From Shewanella khirikhana (GTDB taxonomy: Bacteria > Pseudomonadota > Gammaproteobacteria > Enterobacterales > Shewanellaceae): a DNA stretch of 64,000 bases. Location of the stretch: positions 2,108,001 through 2,172,000 of the forward strand of contig NZ_CP020373.1 in the NCBI RefSeq assembly GCF_003957745.1. The letters are read 5' to 3'. Made by a program: the position numbers and the translations under genes. The notes below the pieces were generated by a model. That model had not been told where the DNA came from, ran no database searches, and saw only the letters and a list, made by a program, of their open reading frames with translations. This document shows, piece after piece, positions 8,634-17,122 of this stretch; the stretch's first letter is position 1; each line of letters begins with the position of its first letter.

Positions 8634-9563
8634 TTATTCGAGTAACAGGCTGGCGAAATAAATGGCCGTTTTGCCTTCGTGGCTCGAGTAGTAACTCACC
8701 CAAAGCTCATCAGAATCACCGGTAGCGCGCATCAGTACCCCCGCATAACTGGTATCGCCGCCGGACGGCAGCGCCAGATGCTCGGCAACATGGCCTGTGG
8801 TTTCGCAAATCTCCACCAGCGACGTTCGAACTTTATCACCATAAAGCCGCACAATCGCCAGCAGACGGCCACGCCAGCGAAAGGCCACCGGGCCGCCGAT
8901 GCGGCAATCCAGCTCCAGCCAGCGCCAGTCAGTAAATGGCGCCTCAGCTTTGCCAAGCAGGGCCAGTTTACGTTCATCCCAGACAGGATCGCGCCTAAGC
9001 AGGCAAGTCAGGGTACCGCCGCTGAATTCAAGTCCCGACTCATTGACGTAACCATCCTGATTTAAGGGGGCTACCAGGCTGGTAAAATCCACGCCCTGAA
9101 GCGGTTGTCCCGCACTCGCCCGGTACAGCCGCACGTCACCGTCCGGGCCAGGGCGATAGGCTACGCCGTAGAGGCAGTCTGCCGCGGCAATGACCCGCCA
9201 CAGCCAGTATCCGCTGTCGGCACACGGCTGCGCTTCCTGCCACTGAGAGCCATCCTCTGAGCGCCACATCAGCGACTGCAGCGGCTCGCCTTCCAAAGTT
9301 CGGGCCCCAAAAAGATACAGCTGCCCTTGCCACACCAATAACCTGGCATCGCGTAAATCGCCTTTCGCAACCCGGATAAAGGCTGCACTGTGCCAATTGC
9401 GTCCTGCATCGGACGACATCAGCACCCTAAGCCCGCCATCGGGCGATACGTGGGCCGAGCCTTCCCGGAAGGCACAGTAAAGCCGCCCCTGAAACTCAAT
9501 CAGATCGGTAAAGGCATTGTGCTCGCCCTTATCCCAGATTTTTGTTACCGACAGCAGTTTCAT
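8634..9563 (-). CDS. Sialidase-fold (BNR-repeat) protein of unknown substrate
   Basis: A 309-residue protein. The ATG at 9563 (MKLLSVTKIWDKG) has GGGAA upstream and removes an unlikely 18-residue extension. The sequence shows repeated beta-propeller features: Asp-box-like turns (SSDAGRNWH near 70 and RSEDGSQW near 128) and an early FTDLIEFQGRLYCAFREG strand with an Arg typical of the sialidase superfamily. No signal peptide is visible, so it is probably cytoplasmic and may not be a true sialidase; sugar hydrolases or lyases with the same fold are alternatives. It lies on its own between terminators, and no sugar-transport or catabolic gene is nearby. Confidence 0.6.
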   Translation of the reverse strand: MKLLSVTKIWDKGEHNAFTDLIEFQGRLYCAFREGSAHVSPDGGLRVLMSSDAGRNWHSAAFIRVAKGDLRDARLLVWQGQLYLFGARTLEGEPLQSLMWRSEDGSQWQEAQPCADSGYWLWRVIAAADCLYGVAYRPGPDGDVRLYRASAGQPLQGVDFTSLVAPLNQDGYVNESGLEFSGGTLTCLLRRDPVWDERKLALLGKAEAPFTDWRWLELDCRIGGPVAFRWRGRLLAIVRLYGDKVRTSLVEICETTGHVAEHLALPSGGDTSYAGVLMRATGDSDELWVSYYSSHEGKTAIYFASLLLE

Positions 9564-9605
9564 GGCAGTTCCCGCAAATTCAACGAATACAGAACCATAT
9601 AACAC

Positions 9606-9631
9606 AAAAGGCCGCATAAGCGGCCTTTTTT
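9606..9631. terminator. Terminator downstream of rluB
   Basis: AAAAGGCCGC, a short loop and GCGGCCTTTTTT form a stem 24 bases beyond the rluB stop. It separates the rluB transcript from the sialidase-like gene. Confidence 0.75.
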
Positions 9632-9654
9632 AAGCTGAAATCCGTGTTCGCGGA

Positions 9655-10542
9655 TTAGCTGCGGGTACGGGTTGGCTTGGGGCGTTTGCCACTGCCTGCT
9701 GCACCCACCTTGCTTTTACGCACGGCGCGGCGGATTTTAGCGCTGCGCACCTGAGCGGCACGGGCCACACTGTGCTTGTCTGCGCCCAGCATGGAACGGG
9801 TTTCCGGATCCATGCCAGCCAGTTGACGCAGGTAGTTCACCTGCTCCAGCGGCAGCTCAGTCCAGCCACCACGTGGCAGGGTCTTGGGCAGTTCAATCAT
9901 GCCGTAACGCACGCGGATAAGGCGACTTACCTGCACTTCCTGGGATTCCCACAGACGACGTACTTCGCGGTTACGACCTTCGCGCAGACCCACGTGCCAC
10001 CACTGGTTCATGCCTTCGCCGCCAGCGGACTTGATATAGTCAAACTGGGCTGGGCCATCTTCCAGCATTACGCCGGTACGCAGCTTTTGGATGGTGAAAT
10101 CGTTCACATCACCAAAGGTACGCACTGCGTATTCACGCTCCACTTCGTTTGAAGGGTGCATCAGGCGGTTAGCCAGCTCCCCATCGGAGGTAAACAGCAG
10201 CAAACCCGAGGTGTTGATGTCCAGACGGCCCACCGCTACCCAGCGCGCATCACGCAGCTTGGGCAGACGGTCGAACACGGTTGGACGGCCTTCAGGATCT
10301 TTGCGCGAGCAAATTTCACCCTCAGGCTTATGGTACGCCAGCACCCGACAGATGATGTCGTCGGCTGATTTGATAGACACCAGACGGCCGTCGAGACGCA
10401 CTTTGGCATCGGCGTCGACACGGTCGCCCAGATTGGCGATTTCGCCGTTGATACTCACTCGTCCTGCAGCAATCCATGCCTCCATCTCACGACGGGAGCC
10501 ATGGCCTGCACGGGCCAAGACTTTCTGCAATTTTTCACTCAT
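9655..10542 (-). CDS. rluB: RluB, 23S rRNA pseudouridine synthase
   Basis: RluB makes pseudouridine 2605 in helix 93 of 23S rRNA. The 295-residue protein begins with an S4 RNA-binding domain (about 1-60) and continues with the RsuA-type catalytic domain, including [13 protein letters not shown] with the catalytic Asp108. The C-terminus is a basic Arg/Lys-rich tail. The start overlaps the scpB stop by eight bases, so rluB is translationally coupled at the end of the rnm-yciO-scpA-scpB-rluB cluster. This order is common in gammaproteobacteria. Confidence 0.93.
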   Translation of the reverse strand: MSEKLQKVLARAGHGSRREMEAWIAAGRVSINGEIANLGDRVDADAKVRLDGRLVSIKSADDIICRVLAYHKPEGEICSRKDPEGRPTVFDRLPKLRDARWVAVGRLDINTSGLLLFTSDGELANRLMHPSNEVEREYAVRTFGDVNDFTIQKLRTGVMLEDGPAQFDYIKSAGGEGMNQWWHVGLREGRNREVRRLWESQEVQVSRLIRVRYGMIELPKTLPRGGWTELPLEQVNYLRQLAGMDPETRSMLGADKHSVARAAQVRSAKIRRAVRKSKVGAAGSGKRPKPTRTRS

Positions 10543-11131
10543 GAGTTAACTCTTCCTGCGGTTGTGGCGCCTCGGAGGGCTTACCAAACAACGCATCCAA
10601 TGACTCGAGATCGGCCAGCACAGGTAACGATGCCAGACTGTCCAAGCCAAAATAGGCCAAAAATTCTGAAGTAGTGGCATAAAGCGCCGGGCGTCCCGGT
10701 ACCTCTTTGTGCCCTACCACTCTGATCCAGCGACGATCAGATAAGGTTTTGAGGATATGACTGCCAAGGGCAACCCCCCTCACCTGTTCTATGTCCCCCC
10801 GGGTGACCGGTTGGCGGTAAGCTATGACCGCCAGGGTTTCCATGGTTGCCCGCGAATATTTGGGCGCCTTCTCCTGCCACAGGGTTTGCAGAAAAGGGTT
10901 CAGGGCTTCCTGGGTTTGAAAGCGGTAACCACCCGCCACCTTCACCAGGTTTACCCCACGTTCCTGATAATCGACCACCAGCTCGCCAATGGCGGCACTG
11001 ACCCGCTCCCGGGAGACCGAGAACTGCGCCAGCACCCCTTCACGCAGTGCTTTAATGGTCATCGGCTTTTGCTGAACGAACAGACAAGCCTCAATTAACT
11101 GTTTGAGCTGTAAATTATTAATCTGTGCCAT
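10535..11131 (-). CDS. scpB: ScpB, condensin subunit
   Basis: Segregation and condensation protein B, a 198-residue winged-helix protein that dimerises and binds ScpA in an SMC/ScpAB-type condensin. The sequence has the conserved region around MTIKAL and the GDIEQVRGV segment of the second winged helix, plus a short acidic tail. Its ATG shares one base with the scpA stop (TGATG), and its 3' end overlaps rluB, so all three are co-translated. Enterobacteria use MukBEF instead, so scpAB in this gammaproteobacterium is a point of difference; the SMC partner is not in the window. Confidence 0.93.
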   Translation of the reverse strand: MAQINNLQLKQLIEACLFVQQKPMTIKALREGVLAQFSVSRERVSAAIGELVVDYQERGVNLVKVAGGYRFQTQEALNPFLQTLWQEKAPKYSRATMETLAVIAYRQPVTRGDIEQVRGVALGSHILKTLSDRRWIRVVGHKEVPGRPALYATTSEFLAYFGLDSLASLPVLADLESLDALFGKPSEAPQPQEELTHE

Positions 11132-11919
11132 CAGGCTGCCTTCACATAAATGCCGCTGAGGGGCTCGGCCTGGTACAGCTCCACCAGACTCTCTTTCACC
11201 AGCTCCATCAACGCAAGAAAACTCACCACTACCCCGGCACGTCCTTCATCCACACCAAACAGCATGGAAAACGGCGTAAAACTCTCATGGTTTAGCTTGC
11301 CGAGGATTTCGCTCATCCGCTCCCGGGTGGAGAGCACTTCTTTTTTCACCTGATGATGCTCAAAGGCAGACGCCCGTTTCAACACTTCGGCAAAAGCCAG
11401 CGCCAATTCCTTCAGCGATACATCAGGCGGAATGATTTGCGGCTTCAGCCCCGGCGCAGGTGTGGCCCGTGCCTGATGAACGTCCCGCTCAAGCCTTGGC
11501 AACTCATCAAGCTTAAAGGCGCCTTCCCGAATGGCCTCATAGGCCTTGAGCTGACGAATAAGCCTGACTCTCGGGTCTTCTTCCTCGTCATCTTCCACCG
11601 CCATTTTTGGCAGCAGCAAACGGGATTTGATTTCCGCCAGGGTTGCCGCCATCACCAGATAGTCAGCGGCAAGCTCGATGCGGGCATCGGTTAAAAGCTT
11701 AATGTATTCAAGATACTGCGCGGCAATGAGTGTCAGTGGCAGCTCCACCACATCCAGCTTTTGTTTGCGGATAAGGTACAGCAGTAAATCCAGCGGCCCT
11801 TCGAAGGCCTCAAGAAAGACCTCCAGCGCCTCGGGGGGAATAAAGAGATCCGCCGGCAATTCCCTTACGGGTTCGCCGCGCACCACTGCCAGGGGCAAAC
11901 TTTGCTGAACGCCCTGCAT
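11131..11919 (-). CDS. scpA: ScpA, condensin kleisin subunit
   Basis: ScpA is the kleisin that bridges SMC heads and binds the ScpB dimer. The 262-residue reading starts at the ATG at 11919, which has GGAGGA seven bases upstream; the open frame extends 12 codons further without a binding site. The family hallmark FEGPLDLLLYLIRKQKLD is present near 35-52, followed by the acidic linker (VEDDEEEDPR) and the C-terminal winged helix. The gene is 131 bp downstream of yciO and directly coupled to scpB. Confidence 0.93.
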   Translation of the reverse strand: MQGVQQSLPLAVVRGEPVRELPADLFIPPEALEVFLEAFEGPLDLLLYLIRKQKLDVVELPLTLIAAQYLEYIKLLTDARIELAADYLVMAATLAEIKSRLLLPKMAVEDDEEEDPRVRLIRQLKAYEAIREGAFKLDELPRLERDVHQARATPAPGLKPQIIPPDVSLKELALAFAEVLKRASAFEHHQVKKEVLSTRERMSEILGKLNHESFTPFSMLFGVDEGRAGVVVSFLALMELVKESLVELYQAEPLSGIYVKAA

Positions 11920-12050
11920 GTATCCTCCACCGAATGCACTATTGCATACACTCACTCGTGCGCCTGCGGGGAGATTTCCACCGCTTTTTAGCCCATAAGG
12001 ACCGGTCGCCGATACGAAAGCGCGCGATTATACCTGAGTTTGGCCGCCCT

Positions 12051-12671
12051 TTAAAGGAAAGGACTGATGTCGCCCGCGCCTTCACGCAGCACTTCGAAAG
12101 TCCCCTCAGACATGTCAACCACAGTCGTAGGGCTTTCAGCCAGGTAACCACCATGAATAATGGCCTCGACCTGATGCTCAAGGATGTCGCGGATATGCTC
12201 AGGATCCGACTCGGCAAACTCTTCTTTCGGCATCACCAGACTGGTAGACATCAAAGGCTCGCCCAAAGCTTCCAGCAGCGCCAGCGCAATCACATTGTCC
12301 GGCACGCGAATACCTATGGTTTTCTTTTTGTCGTTTTGCAGACGGCGCGGCACTTCCTTGGTGGCCTTGAAAATAAAGGTGTAAGGCCCTGGGGTGCAGT
12401 GTTTTACCAGGCGGTAGGCCTGATTCTCCACCCGCGCGTAAGTGGCGATTTCCGACAAATCGCGGCACATCAGCGAGAAGTGATGGTCCTGCTCCATCTG
12501 ACGAATACGCACAATGCGTTCCATGGCGTTTTTATCGCCGATCAGGCAGCCCAGCGCATAGCCGGAGTCGGTGGGATAAACGATAACTCCGCCGCTGCGA
12601 AGAATGTTGACCGCCTGATCTATCAGGCGTTTTTGAGGATTTTCCTCATGCACATAAAAAAACTGACTCAC
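12051..12671 (-). CDS. yciO: YciO, Sua5/YrdC-family protein
   Basis: A 206-residue member of the Sua5/YrdC/YciO fold, which binds nucleotides and RNA. The best start is the GTG at 12671, giving MSQFFYVHEEN, which matches E. coli YciO (also 206 residues and beginning MSQFFY); the ATG further upstream would add five residues. The GTG overlaps the stop of the preceding gene as GTGA. Key stretches are PTDSGYALG and the C-terminal REGAGDISPF. YrdC proteins make threonylcarbamoyladenylate for tRNA t6A; the role of the YciO branch is less certain. Confidence 0.9.
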   Translation of the reverse strand: MSQFFYVHEENPQKRLIDQAVNILRSGGVIVYPTDSGYALGCLIGDKNAMERIVRIRQMEQDHHFSLMCRDLSEIATYARVENQAYRLVKHCTPGPYTFIFKATKEVPRRLQNDKKKTIGIRVPDNVIALALLEALGEPLMSTSLVMPKEEFAESDPEHIRDILEHQVEAIIHGGYLAESPTTVVDMSEGTFEVLREGAGDISPFL

Positions 12672-13528
12672 GCGCGCGTCCCCCAAGGTTGCGTTTCCCA
12701 GACCCAGGTAATGCCCTGGGGCCGGAATAAATTTTTGCCCAGCTCAACAAAGCTGCCGGGAAAATGAAAATCACTGCCAAGGCTGCCGGCAAGGCCATTC
12801 AAATGAGACAGCGCCACAAGGTTGGCTCTGTCTTCCAGCGTCTGCTGGCCGAGCACCACTTCCATGGCATCGCCGCCCGCCTCTTTAAACTCCCGCACCA
12901 GCTTTTTCAGCCACTTGGCCGACATCTTGTAGCCGCTTGGGTGCGCCAGCACCGCCACACCGCCGGCACCATGAATGATGCTGATGGCAGTGGCCATATC
13001 GCCCCAGTTGTTGGGGACATAGCCGGTTTTATTGCGGGCCAGATAGCGCTTGAACACCCCGGCCATGTCGGTGGCAACACCGCGCTCCACCAGCACCCTG
13101 GCGTAGTGGCCACGGCTTACTGCGGCGTGGCCCGCAAGCGCCTTAGCCGCCTCGTAAGTGCCTTCAATGCCAGCCTTTGCAAGCCGCTCACCAATAAGCT
13201 GTGCCCGCTGCTCACGCAGGTTGCGCTGGTTTTCCAAAAAGGCCAGCAGCGCAGGATTGTGACGGTCGATATTGAGCGCCACTACGTGGATATCGTAGCT
13301 GTGCCAGCGGGTGGAAATCTCAACCCCGTCAATCAAGGTAAGGGCTTGCCCTGCGTCCTGATTGGCAAGGTGGGCTTCGTCCAGTCCGGCCACTGTGTCG
13401 TGGTCGGTAATGGCCAGCATATTCACGCCCTGACCAATGGCGCGGCCGACAACCTCAGCCGGTGGAAGCTGACCATCGGATGCCGTGGTATGGCAGTGCA
13501 GATCAACCAAATAATTTTCATCGTTCAT
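12668..13528 (-). CDS. rnm: RNase AM / PHP-domain phosphoesterase (YciV, TrpH)
   Basis: A 286-residue PHP-family metal-dependent phosphoesterase. Metal ligands are visible in DLHCHTTASDG (N-terminus), AITDHDT, and the C-terminal GSDFHFPG. E. coli YciV (Rnm) is a 5'-3' exonuclease that matures 5' ends of rRNAs and also hydrolyses 3',5'-nucleotide bisphosphates. It is divergent from the trp operon, as in E. coli, which gave the old name trpH. It is the first gene of the rnm-yciO-scpA-scpB-rluB group, and yciO begins within its stop codon. Confidence 0.9.
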   Translation of the reverse strand: MNDENYLVDLHCHTTASDGQLPPAEVVGRAIGQGVNMLAITDHDTVAGLDEAHLANQDAGQALTLIDGVEISTRWHSYDIHVVALNIDRHNPALLAFLENQRNLREQRAQLIGERLAKAGIEGTYEAAKALAGHAAVSRGHYARVLVERGVATDMAGVFKRYLARNKTGYVPNNWGDMATAISIIHGAGGVAVLAHPSGYKMSAKWLKKLVREFKEAGGDAMEVVLGQQTLEDRANLVALSHLNGLAGSLGSDFHFPGSFVELGKNLFRPQGITWVWETQPWGTRA

Positions 13529-13702
13529 TCGGTTATTCTACTTGAAACCATTGATAAAAGCGCCTCAAACTTTCGCTTCGCGGCCAGCGCATCGCGCCGG
13601 AAAACCCGCGCGGGTATAAATTATGATAAATATTCAATTGACTTTCCCCCGCCCCTGGGGTTTTCTATAGGCCAATACCTGAATTCACAAGACAAAAATC
13701 AA
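13529..13702. promoter_or_regulatory. Divergent rnm/trp promoter region
   Basis: This spacer must contain the trp promoter and the rnm promoter. A TTGACT at 13638 and a TATA-like CTATAG at 13665 are candidates for the trp promoter, but their spacing is longer than ideal. A TATGAT at 13622 is another -10-like site. I see no palindrome close to the E. coli TrpR operator (CTAGTTAACTAG type). Confidence 0.35.
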
Positions 13703-13768
13703 ATGCAGCCAATCAACGCTTCTATCATCAACTGGTGGTGGCACTTCCCAGCAACGCGGGTGGTGTGA
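13703..13768 (+). CDS. trpL: trp operon leader peptide
   Basis: A 21-codon open frame that begins MQPINASIIN and then has three consecutive Trp codons (W11-W13, bases 13733-13741) before HFPATRVV and a TGA. It lies 112 bases before trpE and directly ahead of the terminator hairpin. This is the layout of a ribosome-mediated attenuator: with scarce Trp-tRNA the ribosome stalls on the three Trp codons and favours the antiterminator; with enough it reads on and the terminator forms. Assignment rests on position, codon content and the following RNA structure. Confidence 0.93.
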   Translation: MQPINASIINWWWHFPATRVV

Positions 13769-13830
13769 AGCTTCGTGCTCATTTGACAGAGACAAGATTC
13801 ATAGAAAGGCCCGCACAATGCGGGCCTTTC
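13756..13830 (+). promoter_or_regulatory. trp attenuator (antiterminator and terminator segments)
   Basis: The terminator is an 11-bp stem, GAAAGGCCCGC at 13804-13814 and GCGGGCCTTTC at 13820-13830, with a five-base loop. GCGGGT at 13756-13761, inside the end of the leader peptide, can pair with GCCCGC at 13809-13814, which would block the terminator. This gives the expected mutually exclusive arrangement. Unlike the E. coli attenuator, the stem is not followed by a run of T (TGCGTT follows). Confidence 0.8.
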
Positions 13831-13880
13831 TGCGTTATGGCCCGGGGAAAGCGGCACAAGGTAACAATAAGGATAATCTG

Positions 13881-15479
13881 ATGACACAAACGGCTTTTGA
13901 TGCCATCGCACGGGGAGTTCTGGTCAAGCAGGCACTGCCATACCAGGACGACCCATTGGCGCTCTACGAGAGTCTCACCCAGGATGCACCCCATACCCTG
14001 CTGCTGGAGTCGGCCGAAATCGACAGCAAGGAAAACCTGAAAAGCATCATCATGACCCACGCCGCACTGCGTATTTGTGCCCGGGGTTACCAGCTTGAGT
14101 TTTCCGCGCTGGATGGCAACGGCCACACCCTGCTGCCCGCCATCGCCGCTTTCTTTAATATTGATTACACAGATACCCTGGCCCAAAGCGGTAAGCTCGA
14201 CGTGCAGCTCAATCGCGACAGCGGGCTTTTGGATGAAGATGCGCGCCTTAAGTCCACCTCACCGCTCGATGGTTTGCGTGCCCTTATCCGCCATATTGAT
14301 GTGGGCAATAACAGGCAGTTTGAAGATCTGTTCCTTGGCGGCGTACTGGCATACGACCTGATTGACACGGTTGAGCCGCTGCCCAAGGCCCGCGAAGGCG
14401 CCAACAGCTGCCCCGATTACCTCTTCTACCTTGCCGACACCCTGATTTTAGTTGACCACAAAGCTCAATCCGCCGAGCTGGTGCTGACTGAGTTCCACAC
14501 CCAGAACGCCGGTGGCACTGTTCAACATGCGAGTGGCAAAATGCAGGATGAGCTTAGCCGCCGCGCCGCCGTAATAAATGCCATCGCCGCTAAGCCAAGA
14601 GCGCCCAAGCCGCTCAAAGGGGTGTCGCTGGAAGCCACTGCCAGCGTGAGTGATGAAGATTTCAAGGCTTCGGTAGTGGCGCTCAAAGAGCACATCATCG
14701 CCGGTGATATCTTCCAGGTAGTGCCATCAAGAAGCTTCAGCCTGCCGTGCCCCAACTCCCTTGGCGCCTACCGTGCGCTTCGCAAAACCAACCCAAGCCC
14801 CTACATGTTTTATTTCAGGAGCGGCGACTTCACTCTGTTTGGCGCCTCCCCGGAGAGCGCGCTTAAGTACGATGCCAGCAGCAATCAGGTGGAAATTTAC
14901 CCCATTGCCGGTACCCGCAAGCGCGGCAAGGATGCCAGTGGCAATATAGATCACGACCTCGATGGCCGCATTGAGCTGGAACTTAGGCTCGATAAGAAAG
15001 AGCTGTCTGAGCACCTGATGCTGGTCGACCTTGCCCGTAACGACATCGCCCGCATCAGCCAAAGCGGCACCCGTAAAGTGGCCGAACTCCTCAAAGTCGA
15101 CCGCTATAGCCACGTGATGCATCTGGTCAGCCGGGTGACCGGTCAGCTTCGCAGCGATCTCGATGCCCTGCACGCCTATCAGGCCTGCATGAACATGGGC
15201 ACCTTAACTGGTGCGCCCAAGGTACGTGCCTCCCAGCTTATCCGTGAAACCGAGCACATTCGCCGCGGCAGCTACGGTGGCGCCGTAGGGTATCTGTCCG
15301 GCACCGGTGATATGGATACCTGTATCGTTATCCGCTCGGCGTTTGTGAAAGACGGCACCGCCCATATCCAGGCAGGCGCCGGCGTGGTGTACGACTCAGA
15401 TCCTCAGGCAGAAGCTGATGAAACCAGACAAAAAGCACAGGCAGTGATCTCTGCCATCAAAATGGGAGGTGGCCTGTGA
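13881..15479 (+). CDS. trpE: Anthranilate synthase component I
   Basis: Converts chorismate and ammonia (delivered by TrpG) to anthranilate, the first step of tryptophan synthesis. The 532-residue reading starts at the ATG after AAGGA; the open frame extends into the attenuator but without a binding site. The LLES motif (41-44) that binds feedback tryptophan is present, as are the chorismate-binding signatures in the C-terminal half (PIAGTRKRG, DLARND, GTLTGAPK, GAGVVYDSD). The last bases overlap trpG as GTGA, which keeps the two subunits in balance. Confidence 0.96.
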   Translation: MTQTAFDAIARGVLVKQALPYQDDPLALYESLTQDAPHTLLLESAEIDSKENLKSIIMTHAALRICARGYQLEFSALDGNGHTLLPAIAAFFNIDYTDTLAQSGKLDVQLNRDSGLLDEDARLKSTSPLDGLRALIRHIDVGNNRQFEDLFLGGVLAYDLIDTVEPLPKAREGANSCPDYLFYLADTLILVDHKAQSAELVLTEFHTQNAGGTVQHASGKMQDELSRRAAVINAIAAKPRAPKPLKGVSLEATASVSDEDFKASVVALKEHIIAGDIFQVVPSRSFSLPCPNSLGAYRALRKTNPSPYMFYFRSGDFTLFGASPESALKYDASSNQVEIYPIAGTRKRGKDASGNIDHDLDGRIELELRLDKKELSEHLMLVDLARNDIARISQSGTRKVAELLKVDRYSHVMHLVSRVTGQLRSDLDALHAYQACMNMGTLTGAPKVRASQLIRETEHIRRGSYGGAVGYLSGTGDMDTCIVIRSAFVKDGTAHIQAGAGVVYDSDPQAEADETRQKAQAVISAIKMGGGL

Positions 15480-16078
15480 AACTCTATCTTTTGGATAACT
15501 TCGACTCTTTCACCTACAACCTGGTGGATCAGTTCCGCTCCCTGGGCTTTGAAGTGCTTATCTACCGTAACGACGTCGATCCAAAGCTGCTGGCTGAAAA
15601 GATGCTGGCCGAAGGTAACTGCGCGCTGGTGCTCTCCCCCGGCCCGGGTGCGCCCCACGAGGCTGGCTGCCTGATGGCGCTGATTAAGCTCACCGCCGGC
15701 AAGCTGCCTATCCTCGGCATTTGCCTTGGTCATCAGGCGCTGGTTGAGCATTACGGCGGTAAGGTCGAGCGCGCGCCAACTGTGGTGCACGGCAAGGCAA
15801 GCCCCACCGAGCACGACGGCAGCGGCATTTTTGCAGGCCTGCCTTCACCATTGCCCGTTGCCCGCTACCACAGTCTGGTGGCTACCAAGGTGCCCGAATG
15901 CTTGAAAGTCATCGCCACCACTGAATCCATGCCGATGGCGATTCTGCATGAAGAGCACAAGGCACTCGGCTTCCAATTCCACCCCGAGTCCATTCTCACC
16001 ACTCTGGGCAGCACCCTGTTGGTGCAAAGCCTTGAGTACCTCACCGGCAGCAAGCTTAAGCAGGAGGCCACCCGATGA
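15476..16078 (+). CDS. trpG: Anthranilate synthase component II (glutamine amidotransferase)
   Basis: A 200-residue class-I glutamine amidotransferase that supplies ammonia to TrpE. The catalytic triad is Cys83 (GICLGHQ) with His169 and Glu171 (FHPES). It begins at a GTG that overlaps the trpE stop and ends in the ATGA that starts trpD. It is a stand-alone TrpG, not fused to TrpD as in E. coli. Confidence 0.95.
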   Translation: MKLYLLDNFDSFTYNLVDQFRSLGFEVLIYRNDVDPKLLAEKMLAEGNCALVLSPGPGAPHEAGCLMALIKLTAGKLPILGICLGHQALVEHYGGKVERAPTVVHGKASPTEHDGSGIFAGLPSPLPVARYHSLVATKVPECLKVIATTESMPMAILHEEHKALGFQFHPESILTTLGSTLLVQSLEYLTGSKLKQEATR

Positions 16079-17109
16079 ATGAAACGATTAAAGCCCTGCT
16101 GGATAAGGCTTATCTGGGTGAAAAGCTGAGCCGCGATGAGGCCGCGAGCGTGTTTTCGGCGCTGGTAAAAGGTGAGCTCGATGAAATCACCATAGGGGCG
16201 CTGCTGATTGCCCTCAAAGTGCGCGGCGAAACCATTGACGAAATTTGCGGCGCCGCCGATGCACTGCGCAGCGCTGCAAACCCTTTCCCACGCCCAGCGC
16301 TGGATGGTCCGGTTCTCGATATCGTTGGCACCGGCGGCGATGGCTTTAACACCATCAATATTTCCACCACCGCCACCTTTGTGGCCGCTGCAGCCGGCGC
16401 CAATGTGGCCAAGCACGGCAACCGCAGCGTGTCGAGCAAGTCAGGTTCATCCGATCTGCTGGGTGAGCTTGGCATCAAGCTCACCATGGCGCCACAAACT
16501 GCCGCCAATTGCTTAAAAGCTCTGGGTATTTGCTTCCTGTTCGCCCCCCACTACCACGGCGGCGTGAAATACGCGGTGCCTGTGCGTCAGGCGCTCAAAA
16601 CCCGTACCCTGTTCAATGTACTCGGGCCACTGATTAACCCAAGCCGCCCCGATGCCATGCTGCTTGGCGTCTACAGCGAATTGCTGGTGCGCCCCATCGC
16701 CGAAGTGCTGGCCGCACTTGGGGTGAAGCGCGCCATGGTGGTCCATGGTTCAGGACTCGATGAAGTGGCGCTGCACGGTGACACCCAGGTGTGTGAACTT
16801 AATAACGGCACGCTTAACGACTACCGCTTAAGCCCCGAGGACTTTGGCCTTGCGCGCATCGACGTTTCGGCGCTGGAGGGCGGCGACCCTACAGTAAACG
16901 CCGCCATCAGCACGGCAATTCTTAAAGGCGAAGGCAAGAGTGCCCACCGCGACGCCGTGGCACTGAACGCAGGCTGTGCACTTTATGTGGCAGGCCTTGC
17001 CGATACCCCGCAGGCCGGATTCAAACTTGCCATTGACACCCTCGCCTCCGGCAAGGCATATGAAAAGCTTGTTGGCCTTGCGGCCATGAGTCAGCAGGAC
17101 AAGGCATAA
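16075..17109 (+). CDS. trpD: Anthranilate phosphoribosyltransferase
   Basis: Transfers phosphoribosyl from PRPP to anthranilate. At 344 residues it has the standard length of unfused TrpD. The PRPP-binding GTGGDG motif lies near 81-86, and KHGNRSVSSKSGSSD contains the anthranilate-site residues. It is translationally coupled to trpG (ATGA) and followed 13 bases later by trpCF. Confidence 0.96.
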   Translation: MNETIKALLDKAYLGEKLSRDEAASVFSALVKGELDEITIGALLIALKVRGETIDEICGAADALRSAANPFPRPALDGPVLDIVGTGGDGFNTINISTTATFVAAAAGANVAKHGNRSVSSKSGSSDLLGELGIKLTMAPQTAANCLKALGICFLFAPHYHGGVKYAVPVRQALKTRTLFNVLGPLINPSRPDAMLLGVYSELLVRPIAEVLAALGVKRAMVVHGSGLDEVALHGDTQVCELNNGTLNDYRLSPEDFGLARIDVSALEGGDPTVNAAISTAILKGEGKSAHRDAVALNAGCALYVAGLADTPQAGFKLAIDTLASGKAYEKLVGLAAMSQQDKA

Positions 17110-17122
17110 GGATTAAAGATAG

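Noticed and set aside
13638..13670. A confident trp promoter and TrpR operator
   Set aside because: The -35/-10 candidates have awkward spacing and no CTAGTTAACTAG-like palindrome was found, so only a region is recorded.
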